64,000 bases of DNA from Gp13-AA77 sp035578005. Lineage in GTDB: Bacteria > Acidobacteriota > Terriglobia > UBA7540. Under the pieces are notes generated by a model. The model was given only the letters and a program-made list of their open reading frames with translations. It was not told the DNA's origin and did no database searches. Within the stretch, counting starts at the first letter, position 1, and each line of letters begins with the position of its first letter. This document shows, one piece after another, positions 10,401 to 17,978 of the stretch. Where the stretch lies: the NCBI GenBank assembly GCA_035578005.1, contig DATJYK010000453.1, positions 1 to 64,000 of the forward strand, in the 5' to 3' direction. The position numbers were made by a program, and so were the translations under genes.

Positions 10401-10990
10401 TCTCGCAGATCAATCTTAGGCACAACTTCACCGCCAGCGTGGTGTATGATCTGCCGTTCGGGAAGGGCAAGCACTGGGGTTACGACTGGAGCGGAGCCGC
10501 GAACGCGGTGTTGGGGAGCTGGCAGATCAACGTCATCCAACATATCACGTCGGGTTTCCCAATTTTTATGGTGAACAGCTTCAACACTTCCGGCGTGAAC
10601 TTCCAATGGAATGGCGCCGCACTCAACCGTCCGGACCGGGTCTGCAACGGCCGGCTCAGCCACTGGACCATCCAAGAGTACTTCGACACGAGTTGCTTCG
10701 TGCCTTCAGCTACAGGGGAACTGGGCAACTCTGACCGGACGCCGCTTTCCGGTCCCGGCTTCGTCAACACAGATTTCTCCTTAATCAAGAACATTCCTCT
10801 GCGGGAGACCATGGCACTGCAGTTCCGGGCTGAATTCTTCAATCTCTGGAATACGCCGCAGTTTGCACAGCCGGCCAACAATCCCTCGGTGGGATACGTA
10901 GCGGACGTGAGCGCCGCCGGCTTCGGGGAAATAACCCAGACCGTGAACAACCCGCGGTTGATCCAGTTTGCGCTCAAGTTGACTTTCTGA
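7490..10990 (+). CDS. Oar-like TonB-dependent outer-membrane receptor
   Basis: The 1166-residue product has a signal peptide (to about residue 25), a carboxypeptidase-regulatory-like beta domain (residues about 28-110, GSLLGTVADASGAVVPGA), a plug domain (about 120-250, with LPLNGRNF and DGVDNNE) and a long beta-barrel ending in a terminal Phe (FALKLTF), the signature of outer-membrane insertion. ATG 7490 has a strong GGAGG site at 7479-7483. Such proteins take up large or complex substrates, and the substrate cannot be read from sequence. The next two genes on the same strand, a sugar isomerase and an aldolase, suggest carbohydrate. Confidence 0.9.
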   Translation: MGCKKAGIVAIFAFTFFLLSSPLFGQATGSLLGTVADASGAVVPGATVSVTSQGTGAARETKTDDTGHYLVPLLPIGTYSITVSAQGLKTIEQKDIVLQVDENREVDFSLPAAAVQQTVEVSATAVAVNTSNASLGQVITSQEVAQLPLNGRNFVQLATLTPGTSKETNPGSFFNGGGSSEVGIRGSFSLSVAGSRANSTDWLLDGVDNNELTAGGIAILPSIDALEEFKVLTYTYSAQYGTRGGPTVLLTTKSGTNQFHGTLFEFLRNTSLNTRNFFAPTTPEYIQNQFGGALGGPIKKDKTFFFIDYQGKRTAGGGLTYTATVPTMAMRNGDFSEPFAQIPQLYNPYSTTVDAQGNVTRSPFMCNGNTPLPTDANGIQAQGTPCNIIPGSLINPVGQAMMNLYAAPNVPNTLVGDFVNTPTKQLKEGEFDVRLDHNFSSKDSLFARFSYDQATVFQPVGTAGYMNPDGFTSTQSLADHGRNAALSETHVFSPTTLNKITGGFDRVFNHILSYANGSCISNTIGGGIPGANLGGVSCGLTDALIGGGFWGVGDRGYAPFQGGTNVFSVSDSFDMVRGAHEMSAGAELRANQMNVLAEGFQDGFWVLTSAWTAPQGALGGGGNNMADFLLGLADLGLHDQNFQGAITGRRWKLFRPYFEDTWRVAPNLTVNLGLAWALVTPITEAHNRQSNFNFQTGQFLVAGQNAGPAVGIQTDLTAFEPRFGIAWSPRGDRKTSVRAGYSIYHDSSWNQGGQGLWQNQPYWQESAVGSFFFPDVCVTDNPACTTENPATGQPYYPASGYLISQGFPLLTQPTSPSQYGGNVNAQNLNFKQGRIQQFNLNVERQLPGNILLTVGYAGARSNHLLSGDSNVNLGSPTACGTVPGYTFGCGLTQPYVFPSPIGFVYDIFDRGNSRYDSLQVKAETKTSHGLYALVGYTYSTNFDNGLSDGLGSTNGAVYYPLPGANKADKGLSQINLRHNFTASVVYDLPFGKGKHWGYDWSGAANAVLGSWQINVIQHITSGFPIFMVNSFNTSGVNFQWNGAALNRPDRVCNGRLSHWTIQEYFDTSCFVPSATGELGNSDRTPLSGPGFVNTDFSLIKNIPLRETMALQFRAEFFNLWNTPQFAQPANNPSVGYVADVSAAGFGEITQTVNNPRLIQFALKLTF

Positions 10991-11146
10991 TTTCAGGTGC
11001 GATTCCGCGAAGCCCTGGGGCTGGATGTGAAGGAATCACGAGCCTCGCGCAAAAACGCCAAGGCGTCGAATCTAGCCGTTGGTTTTTTCGCGGAGAATCT
11101 GAAATGATGGTCAGTGTGTTCTGAACGCGGCTATCGAGGATATCAG

Positions 11147-12181
11147 GTGATTACACGCCCGAATGAAAGCGTTGCACCGACGGCTAGCGGCTTGGCGAGC
11201 CCGGTTTCCCGTCGGGAGTTTCTGAGGCGCGCCGCCCGCGGAGCCGCGGCGGCGGGACTGGCTCTCTCTTCCGGAACCGGTTTGCTGGCCGCTCCCAATG
11301 AGCCGCACCTCGATTTCCCCACCGATCCCCGGGCCCGTTTGGCCGTGGCTTCATATCCCTTCCGCCGGTTCATGGATAGTCCGTTCAACCGCAGGCGCGA
11401 CCCGCAACATCCGGGCATGGACCTGCCGGCTTTCGCCCGGATGGTGGTGGAGAGATACAATGTGCCCGGCATCGAGCCCATGGACCATCACTTCGCGAGC
11501 CGCGAGCCCAAAGACCTGGAAGCTCTCCGTGAGGTTTTTCAGAAAACCGGCGTGCACGTGGTGAACATCCCGGTGGATTTTCGCCAGAGCTTCTACGACC
11601 CTGATGCAGCCCAGCGTAAAGCAGCGATAGACGCGGCGAAGCAATGGGTGGACGCCGCTGTTTTGGTGGGCTCGCCCAGCATCCGGGTGCACATCACGGG
11701 CGTGCATGGCGTCGCGCCGGATGCGACGCTCGCCACGGAATCTCTGAAGGAACTGGCTGATTACGGAGGCGAGCACAATATCGTGGTCACGCTCGAAAAT
11801 GATGATCTCGTCAGCGAAGACGCCTTCTTCGTCGTGCGTGTGCTCGATCGGGTGAATCATCCTTACCTGCGGGCCCTGCCCGACTTCGGCAACTCGGCCA
11901 TGACGGGCGATCCGGCGTTCAACCTTGACGCCCTCACCTTGATGTTCCGGCACGCATACAACATTTCGCATATGAAAGACTCGGAGGAGGGCGACGGCGG
12001 CAAAATCTACAACGCCGATGTTCCGGCCACTTTCCGGATCGCGCGGGAGAGCGGGTATCGTGGCTACTTTTCGATGGAAATGGACCGGTCCGGCGACCCC
12101 TACGAAGGCACTGCGCGCCTGATCGAGCAGAGCCTTGACACGCTGAAAGCTGAATCGGCGCGTCCGGTGGCGACAACATGA
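11147..12181 (+). CDS. Tat-exported sugar phosphate isomerase/epimerase-like TIM-barrel protein
   Basis: The 344-residue protein starts with a twin-arginine signal (SRREFLRRAARG, then a small-residue hydrophobic run ending LLAAP). A xylose-isomerase-like TIM barrel follows (AP endonuclease 2 superfamily): metal-type residues can be placed at the strand-end Glu in VTLENDD, the DFGN motif and the His in ISHMKDS, and it closes with GYFSMEMD. Members convert or epimerise sugars, and the exact substrate is unknown. GTG 11147 has GAGGA six bases upstream and is preferred to GTG 11114. The stop codon overlaps the start of the aldolase gene, so the two are translationally coupled. Confidence 0.8.
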   Translation: MITRPNESVAPTASGLASPVSRREFLRRAARGAAAAGLALSSGTGLLAAPNEPHLDFPTDPRARLAVASYPFRRFMDSPFNRRRDPQHPGMDLPAFARMVVERYNVPGIEPMDHHFASREPKDLEALREVFQKTGVHVVNIPVDFRQSFYDPDAAQRKAAIDAAKQWVDAAVLVGSPSIRVHITGVHGVAPDATLATESLKELADYGGEHNIVVTLENDDLVSEDAFFVVRVLDRVNHPYLRALPDFGNSAMTGDPAFNLDALTLMFRHAYNISHMKDSEEGDGGKIYNADVPATFRIARESGYRGYFSMEMDRSGDPYEGTARLIEQSLDTLKAESARPVATT

Positions 12182-13044
12182 CGACGCTGCGTGAAGCTTT
12201 GCAGCAAGCAGACCGCACCCACGTTGCCGTGGGCCACTTCAATATCTCGGACCTCGTAGCACTGCGTGCCATCGTAGAGGCGGCTGGCGAGCTTAATCTG
12301 CCCGTCCTGGTTGGAGTCTCGGAGGGCGAGCGTGAATTCATGGGCGTTCGTCAGGTAGCAGCGCTCGTGAAAAGTTATCGCGACGAGACCGGACACCCCA
12401 TCTTTCTAAACGCCGATCACACTCATTCGCTGCCCAAAGCTGAAGAAGCGGCCCGCGCCGGTTTTGATGAAATCATCTTCGATGCCTCGGCCTTGCCGTT
12501 CGAGGAGAACGTGCGGGCCACGCGGCAGGCCCTCGAAGCGATCAAGTCGATTAGCCCCTCGACGCTGGTTGAAGGAGAGATCGGCTACATCGGGACCTCT
12601 TCGGCAGTCCTTGATAAAACTCCCGAGGGCATGAGCCCACTGACCACGCCTGAGGAGGCGAAGCAGTTCGTTGACGCAACAGGGGTCGACGTTCTGGCTC
12701 CTGCCGTAGGTAACATGCACGGGCTGCTAAGGAGCATGGTTCGAGGAGAGGCGCAGAAGCATCTGGACATCAAGCGAATCGGGGAGATTAAAGGCGCCAC
12801 AGGCATCTTCATGACTCTGCATGGCGGATCGGGAACCGGCGATGAAGACTTCAAGCGGGCCATCAAGTCTGGAATGACCATCGTTCACGTCAACACCGAG
12901 CTGCGCCTGGCCTGGCGGCGAGGCCTGGAAGCGGCGTTCGCCCGCGAACCCGACGAGGTAGCCCCTTACAAGCTCCTGCCGGGAGCTCTCGAGGCCGTTA
13001 AACAGGTGGTGCGCGCTCGGCTGCAGTTGTTTAGCTCCGCTTAA
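12178..13044 (+). CDS. Class II fructose/tagatose-bisphosphate aldolase family protein
   Basis: The 288-residue protein matches zinc-dependent class II aldolases (GatY/KbaY/Fba group). It has NADHTH near residues 79-84 (first zinc ligand and catalytic Asp), EGEIG near 136, the His in VGNMHG near 183, LHGGSGT near 212 and VNTELR near 240. It cleaves a ketose bisphosphate or related sugar phosphate to two trioses in the cytoplasm. ATG 12178 overlaps the previous stop (ATGA). The upstream isomerase has a Tat signal while this protein has none, so the pair acts in different compartments. A class I aldolase is encoded separately at 17979-18959. Confidence 0.88.
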   Translation: MTTLREALQQADRTHVAVGHFNISDLVALRAIVEAAGELNLPVLVGVSEGEREFMGVRQVAALVKSYRDETGHPIFLNADHTHSLPKAEEAARAGFDEIIFDASALPFEENVRATRQALEAIKSISPSTLVEGEIGYIGTSSAVLDKTPEGMSPLTTPEEAKQFVDATGVDVLAPAVGNMHGLLRSMVRGEAQKHLDIKRIGEIKGATGIFMTLHGGSGTGDEDFKRAIKSGMTIVHVNTELRLAWRRGLEAAFAREPDEVAPYKLLPGALEAVKQVVRARLQLFSSA

Positions 13045-13213
13045 GGTGCCGCGCAGGGCTCGCTTCTTACGACCCCACGGCATGTCATGCAGAGCCCGTT
13101 CGCCCCTCCACTTCGAAGCGTCCTGAGCAAAGCGAAGGAGCTCAGGGTAAAACTCCGTGCAGCATCCCGGCATTTTCTCGAAAGAAAAAAAGCTGAAATC
13201 CCTCCTTAATCGC

Positions 13214-13882
13214 TCAGCATAGGCTCTGGCAAATAGCCGACACCACCTTCTTGAACCCCTGACCCTCAAAATTGTGGGGTGACAGGGCGACGTTCTGCCA
13301 GCTATTGAGTTGAAGAGTGCGCCCTTTTAACCCTTTGACTTTCTGCGTCCACTCATGTGCGCCCCTCATAATCACCATGAGTGCGCCTCGCTTGATGGCT
13401 GAACGCACTAAATCAAACCCATAATCTTGAGAGCATAATCTTACGTTCTGACAACCGAACTGACGTGAATGGTAGGGGAAGTATTCAACGCAGCATATCG
13501 AGCGCGCCAGAGCCTTTCGGTCGAATATTTGCAGAAGCCACTTGAGCCTTTTGTTCCACCATTCACCGCCCGGCGTCCTGCTCAGCCTTGGGTCGAGGTA
13601 AAAGAACGGAAACTCCAATCTCCCGTGCCGAAAATTACTGCGTACTATGGATTGAAACGCGGATCGCTTGTGGACGCGTGGATCTCGGTCGTCAAATCCT
13701 GGGTTAAGACCCAAGAGTACCACCGGAGCCGTTGTGCTTCCCACGAATGGCTCGGGTAGCGCGTTCAGTTGCAACTGATGATTCTTACTCCGATGAGTTG
13801 CGTTGTACTCGCAGACCAAGCGGCGATCACACGGAAGCACGTAAGGGAAACAATGAGGTACAGCAAGCCAAGGGTTGCTCAT
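13214..13882 (-). CDS. Uracil-DNA-glycosylase-like fold protein, function unknown
   Basis: The 222-residue product contains VVLLGLNPGFDD (residues about 53-64), FFYLDPRLS, a Trp pair in GGEWWNKRL and CCVEYFPYHS. A glycosylase-like GLNPG loop followed by a F/Y-rich core is what I associate with the uracil-DNA glycosylase superfamily, but the standard catalytic set is not clear. No family name is certain. Base composition is lower in GC than neighbouring genes, and it lies next to the STGP-type gene, so it may be part of an acquired segment. ATG 13882 is preceded by only a weak GGA. The gene looks intact. Confidence 0.5.
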   Translation of the reverse strand: MSNPWLAVPHCFPYVLPCDRRLVCEYNATHRSKNHQLQLNALPEPFVGSTTAPVVLLGLNPGFDDRDPRVHKRSAFQSIVRSNFRHGRLEFPFFYLDPRLSRTPGGEWWNKRLKWLLQIFDRKALARSICCVEYFPYHSRQFGCQNVRLCSQDYGFDLVRSAIKRGALMVIMRGAHEWTQKVKGLKGRTLQLNSWQNVALSPHNFEGQGFKKVVSAICQSLC

Positions 13883-14023
13883 GGAGTCCGGTATGCGATC
13901 ATTTGGGCATGAGAGCCAGACCGCGAAGCACTCGCCTCGACGCCCGGAAGATCATGACATAGCTTGAGGAATACGCGACAGCTTAATTTGGGTTTGCCAA
14001 CTGCATTGTTCTGTTCATTTCTG

Positions 14024-14052
14024 TTGACGGCACAGTTATACCGTGTTATAAG
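14024..14052 (+). promoter_or_regulatory. Sigma-70-type promoter of the STGP-type gene
   Basis: TTGACG at 14024-14029 and TTATAA at 14047-14052 are separated by 17 bases, in an AT-rich stretch 24 bases before ATG 14076. It is one of the closest matches to the housekeeping consensus in the window. Confidence 0.6.
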
Positions 14053-14075
14053 AACAGTAATCAGGGTATCAAGCC

Positions 14076-14681
14076 ATGCCCGAGGCAACCCATCACGGCG
14101 GCAGCCTGCCTGAGCCCCACGGCCCAAGCGCACGCCGAATCGCTGCCAACCGGCGCAACGCACTGCGATCGACCGGTCCGCAAACCCTTGCCGGAAAGCG
14201 CCGCGTGGCGCTGAACGCCCGAAAGAACGGCCTGTGCCCCGTCGAGCTCCAGCAACAACTTCGCGCTCGCGGTGAAGACCCGTCTGAGTTTCGGCGGCTG
14301 CATCGCGACCTCATCGGCATTTTCCGGCCCTCGCACGAGGCCGCCGAAGCTGCTGTGCTGGCCTTGGCCACGGCGTGGTGGGAAAAGGCCCGCCGGGCGC
14401 GCAATTGGGTGGCGGCCGGCCCGCCTCGCTGCCAGGACCTGGACGAGCGTCTCGAGAATCTGCTGCTAAAACTCATTGGCATGATGCGTCAGCGCCACGA
14501 ATGGTGGGTTCACCGGCTGGGTTCGGTGGTGGGATGGCCGATTGGATCGCCGGCGGAGGTCCTGCAGCAAATCGAGGAGCGTCTGTTTGTTTTCGGAGGC
14601 CAGCCGGGAAGGCGCAAATATCGAATTCGTCCGCGTCCCGGAAGGCCGCCCGAAGATGGAGAACAAAGCCATCATAGCTAA
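14076..14681 (+). CDS. STGPxTxxGK-motif protein, unknown function
   Basis: The 201-residue protein has the motif RRNALRSTGPQTLAGKRRV near residues 27-45, then LNARKNGLC, RARGEDPSEFRRLH and a helical middle (residues 75-150). Proteins with this RSTGP.T..GK..LNA.KHG start are frequent, unnamed and multi-copy in Acidobacteria. I do not know a function. The C-terminal 40 residues are Arg/Gly/Pro-rich. The 3' end runs into an array of AAACRAACCC words (14657-14885). A strong promoter precedes it. A second, divergent member is encoded at 57710-58366. A nucleic-acid-binding or mobile-element role is only a guess. Confidence 0.65.
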   Translation: MPEATHHGGSLPEPHGPSARRIAANRRNALRSTGPQTLAGKRRVALNARKNGLCPVELQQQLRARGEDPSEFRRLHRDLIGIFRPSHEAAEAAVLALATAWWEKARRARNWVAAGPPRCQDLDERLENLLLKLIGMMRQRHEWWVHRLGSVVGWPIGSPAEVLQQIEERLFVFGGQPGRRKYRIRPRPGRPPEDGEQSHHS

Positions 14682-14885
14682 GACTTTTGATTGCAATAGG
14701 ATATATCATAGACATGGAAAACAAACCCATGCGAATCATCTTCTTTAGTTCCAGGCGATTACAGCCATGTTGGCCTCTAAAGAGCAAGATTATGGATGGC
14801 GGTGACTATCAAAAACAAACCCCCCCAACGGCTCAAGCTTTTCTTTTACAATGACTTACACCGATTACGGCAAAACAAACCCATG
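14657..14885 (+). repeat. AAACAAACCCAT array following the STGP-type gene
   Basis: Four related words lie on one strand: tggagaacaaagccat (14657), tggaaaacaaacccat (14715), caaaaacaaaccccccc (about 14810) and ggcaaaacaaacccat (about 14870). Spacing is 58, 95 and 60 bases. The first copy overlaps the end of the STGP-type gene. The intervals are AT-rich and carry GATTAC or GACTTA words. No continuous protein is encoded. The unit type matches the arrays at 7.1-7.4 and 28.1-28.2 kb, with A in place of G at the variable base. Confidence 0.65.
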
Positions 14886-14975
14886 GATGCCACGTTATTT
14901 GTAATAAATGACTTAAATCGAGCAATTCTTGATAGATGTGGAGGGTATGGATGGATTTCGGGGCGTAGCATCCCG

Positions 14976-15062
14976 GTTTGACGTAGGGGCGGGCCTTGTG
15001 CCCGCCCATTTCGAGACGGTTCCATCATTTGGGCGGCCACAAGGGCCGCCCCTACGTCAAAC
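14976..15062. repeat. Inverted repeat, 17-bp perfect arms
   Basis: gtttgacgtaggggcgg (14976-14992) is the exact complement of 15046-15062. The loop contains further complementary words (cgggccttgtgcccg and gggcggccacaagggccgccc), so each side forms its own hairpin. It is placed upstream of the NYN-domain gene, beside a second larger palindrome. Confidence 0.85.
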
Positions 15063-15101
15063 TGAGACGCACTGCCGTCGTTCTCGACTCATCGCTAGAA
15101 G

Positions 15102-15205
15102 CTCATCCGGAAACCCTGGGAGCGCGGGCGTCCCGCCCGCCCCTTGCACTCCAGTACCGCGTAAGAGCGGGCGGGACGCCCGCGCTCCCAGGGTTTCCGG
15201 ATGAG
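15102..15205. repeat. Perfect inverted repeat, 39-bp arms
   Basis: Positions 15102-15140 are the exact complement of 15167-15205, with a 26-base loop. The inner part of each arm, gcgggcgtcccgcccgc, is itself nearly palindromic. It lies about 100 bases before the NYN-domain gene start. In RNA it would form a very stable stem. It may be a miniature mobile element. Confidence 0.9.
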
Positions 15206-15304
15206 TCGCTAGGCTGCGGGTGCTATGCCGGTGCTATGATAGACACGTAGGAGGCCCGCAGCGTCCGCTTGCGCGGCACGCCGGGTCCATTCTGGAGGTA
15301 GACC

Positions 15305-16831
15305 GTGGCCGAAGAAAGGTTGAAGCTCGCGGTCTTCGTCGACTTCGACAACATTCAAATTGGCGTCAAGGATACACTCGGTAAGGATTTCGATGTCTCG
15401 GTAGTGCTTGAAGCTCTCAAAGAGCGCGGCGAGGTGATCACCAAGATCGCCTACAGCGACTGGTCGCGGGCGAGTGAGTTCAGCCGCCAGATGACTCAGC
15501 ACGCGGTGCAGATGGTGCAGCGGAACGTGACGCCGCGTGGCGATAAGAATGGGGCGGACATCAACCTGGCGCTCGACGCCTTGGAAATGGCGTTCACCCG
15601 GCACCACATCAACTCCTTCGCCATCGTGGGCGGTGACAGCGATTTTATCGCCCTCGTCGAGAAGCTGAAGCAATACGATAAACGAGTGTTCGTGGTCGGC
15701 GGACGCGGCTTCACCAGCAACATCCTGCAGCGTAACTGCACCGAATTTATCGCTTACGAGAACTTGCTGCGCACCAGCGGCAGCGGGGACGGCGGGGCAC
15801 GCCCGCGGCCCAGGCGCGGAGAAGCTGCGCGCGCCACGCTTGAGGTACGCCCTCTGTCAGATGCCTTGCCCAATGTGCAACGGGCGCTGGCCGTGCTGGC
15901 GGAGCGCGAGGTGTCGCCGCAGTTGGGGCTGCTGAAGAGCACGCTTCTGCAACTGGATTCAACCTTCAGCGAGCGCGATTACGGCGCCGGCTCATTCCTC
16001 GAGTTCATGCAAAAGATGGAGCAAGCCGGCTTGCTTCATCTGCGCAAGCTTGAGCGCGGCTACCGCGTGGAGGTTCTGGATGCCGAGGGAACGGGATCTG
16101 CCACGCCGGAAGCTCGCCCGGTGGCTGAGAGCGTCGCTTCCGGCGGCGAACCGGTTGCTGCCGCCGAATCGGCGCCTGCGGGCGAGACTTCAGGAGAGGG
16201 TGAGCCTTCCATCAGCGCTGATCGGGCCTTGGCAATTTTGCGCCAGGCCCTCGAACTCGAAGCCGGAAAGTCGCCCAACCGGCCGCTTTACCTGCGGCAT
16301 ATTCGCCATGGCCTGAAAGCAGTGGACAAGGATTTTGACGAGCGGCGCGCGGGCTTTCAGGGCCTGACGGATTTCCTGTATCGCGCGCAGCGCGAGGGCT
16401 GGCTTTCGCTGCAACGCGACCGCAACGGTGTGTTGCGGGTGTTTTGCCGGCCGCAGGGCGATGGTGCGCCGGAGTCCGAGATGGCCGCTCCTGCGGTCGC
16501 GCACGTTTCCGAAGATGGAACCGAGGCGGCGCCGGTGCAAGCCGAAGCCGCGGCCGTTACCGACTTCTGGCAATCGAGCGAAATGGTTGTGCTTCCCGGC
16601 GAAACCCTGGCGGCGGCAGCGCCACCGACCGGTGAAACAAGTGAAGATCAGCCGGCGGAAATTGTCTCGAAGCAGACACCGCTGGCCGTCGCGGCGCCTA
16701 AGGAGAGTGCTGGGGAGGTTGCGCCGGCTGAGGCCGCGCCGGCCCGAAAGGGCAGAGCTCGACGGACAGGAGGCCCCGCCAAACCCCGCCGCAGCGCGAG
16801 CCGCCGCAAGACAAAAGACAGTGCGGAGTGA
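15305..16831 (+). CDS. NYN-domain (PIN-like RNase) protein with two LOTUS/OST-HTH domains
   Basis: The 508-residue product begins with a NYN domain of the LabA/DUF88 type (residues 1-155): acidic residues in VDFDN (about 12-16), GADINLAL (about 79) and VGGDSDF (about 104-110) form a metal-dependent nuclease site. Two winged-helix regions of OST-HTH/LOTUS type follow (about 188-260 and 300-382), which in other proteins bind RNA. The remaining 125 residues are Ala/Glu/Pro-rich and disordered, ending in a basic patch (KPRRSASRRK). GTG 15305 has GGAGGT upstream. It is likely a cytoplasmic RNA-degrading or RNA-regulating enzyme. It appears to be a single-gene unit behind large palindromes. Confidence 0.85.
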   Translation: MAEERLKLAVFVDFDNIQIGVKDTLGKDFDVSVVLEALKERGEVITKIAYSDWSRASEFSRQMTQHAVQMVQRNVTPRGDKNGADINLALDALEMAFTRHHINSFAIVGGDSDFIALVEKLKQYDKRVFVVGGRGFTSNILQRNCTEFIAYENLLRTSGSGDGGARPRPRRGEAARATLEVRPLSDALPNVQRALAVLAEREVSPQLGLLKSTLLQLDSTFSERDYGAGSFLEFMQKMEQAGLLHLRKLERGYRVEVLDAEGTGSATPEARPVAESVASGGEPVAAAESAPAGETSGEGEPSISADRALAILRQALELEAGKSPNRPLYLRHIRHGLKAVDKDFDERRAGFQGLTDFLYRAQREGWLSLQRDRNGVLRVFCRPQGDGAPESEMAAPAVAHVSEDGTEAAPVQAEAAAVTDFWQSSEMVVLPGETLAAAAPPTGETSEDQPAEIVSKQTPLAVAAPKESAGEVAPAEAAPARKGRARRTGGPAKPRRSASRRKTKDSAE

Positions 16832-17068
16832 GCGCGAGGCTACCTGCCTGAGCATTCCCCCTGTTCGACGCTCGCTAGACTCGCCTTTGATCCGCCGGTC
16901 TTGAGCACCATCAGCGGCGGCCGGTGATATGCCCATAAGACAACCCTGAGGCGCCAGAGCGAATCTTCATTACTGGTGTTTTTCGAAGTTCGTAGCGATG
17001 AGGGGAGATGCAGTACCGGACCATGTGAGCGCTAGCCTTTAAGAGTGGCGCAGAACAGGGCACTGACC

Positions 17069-17776
17069 ATGAGGAATACGCTGGCGCTGATGCTGTTGTT
17101 CTTATCGGGTTCCACTTGCTTCGCCGCGCCGAAAAGCAAGGAGGCGGAGCGTCTTGAGAACGCCACTTACGTCATCAACGAGATTATGTCGACACCCGAG
17201 AACGGGATCCCTCTCGACCTGCTGAATAAGGCAGTGTGCGTGGGTATTGTGCCAGCAGAAAAGAAAGGCGCCTTCATCGTGGGAGGCTCTTTTGGCCGCG
17301 GCGCCCTGGTGTGCCGCATCCACGGAACCGGCGCTTGGGGCGCGCCCTCCATGTTTACGATTTATGGTGGAAGCTACGGACTGCAGATCGGCGGCCAGTC
17401 CACGGATATCGTCTTTATTGTGATGAACTCCGGCGGCGCCCGCAAGCTGCTGCAGAGCGGAGTGAAGCTGGGCGGTGACGTTTCTGCCGCCGCGGGTCCC
17501 GTGGGCCGTGACGCCAAGGCGGAGACGGACGTGTTGCTACACGCCGAGATTCTTACCTACTCGCGGTCCCGAGGGCTTTTTGCGGGGCTCTCACTGGTCG
17601 GCAGCGTGATCAAGCAGGACGAGGATGGAAACCAACGCCTCTACGGTCACGCGGTGACCGCCAAGGATGTGCTCTTGCGCGACAAAGTGCCGGCGCCCGA
17701 GGCAGCCAAGCCGCTCGATGACATCCTCACCAAGTGGTCGCCTCGCGGCGGCGAGCCCTTTGTGAATATGGGTTAG
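17069..17776 (+). CDS. SYLF-domain (YSC84-like) lipid-binding protein
   Basis: The 235-residue protein has a signal peptide (MRNTLALMLLFLSGSTCFA) and a SYLF domain covering the rest: AVCVGIVPAEKKGAFIVGG, the GAWGAPS segment, LQIGGQSTDIV and a Gly-rich section ending near VSAAAGPVG. SYLF domains bind membranes or phosphoinositides in eukaryotes; the bacterial role is poorly known. GTG 17045 would add eight residues, but ATG 17069 fits the signal peptide better. It is convergent with the class I aldolase gene, with a palindromic element between. Confidence 0.85.
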   Translation: MRNTLALMLLFLSGSTCFAAPKSKEAERLENATYVINEIMSTPENGIPLDLLNKAVCVGIVPAEKKGAFIVGGSFGRGALVCRIHGTGAWGAPSMFTIYGGSYGLQIGGQSTDIVFIVMNSGGARKLLQSGVKLGGDVSAAAGPVGRDAKAETDVLLHAEILTYSRSRGLFAGLSLVGSVIKQDEDGNQRLYGHAVTAKDVLLRDKVPAPEAAKPLDDILTKWSPRGGEPFVNMG

Positions 17777-17810
17777 GCGGTAGCCCTCAACGGTCTTGAC
17801 CTGCGGAAAA

Positions 17811-17969
17811 AGGGCGGGGTTTTAACCCCGCCGAGAAGCAGCACTCCGATTCGATATGCTTCACACGCTGGAGAGTTCGTCTTCACGAACATGTCCAGCG
17901 TGTGAAGTGGATAACGATCAATCGCAACTCACAGCGGCGGGGTTAAAGCCTGGTTAAAACCCCGCCCTT
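17811..17969. repeat. Nested palindromic element between convergent genes
   Basis: The outer arm agggcggggttttaacccc (17811-) pairs with 17936-17968, inside which are cttcacacgctgga (17859-17872, exact complement at 17894-17907) and a small hairpin at 17875-17890. The layout, GC-rich outer arms that are themselves palindromic around a distinct inner stem, matches the element at 63422-63573. It may act as a two-way terminator for the SYLF and aldolase genes. Confidence 0.85.
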
Positions 17970-17978
17970 CTGGCGGCC

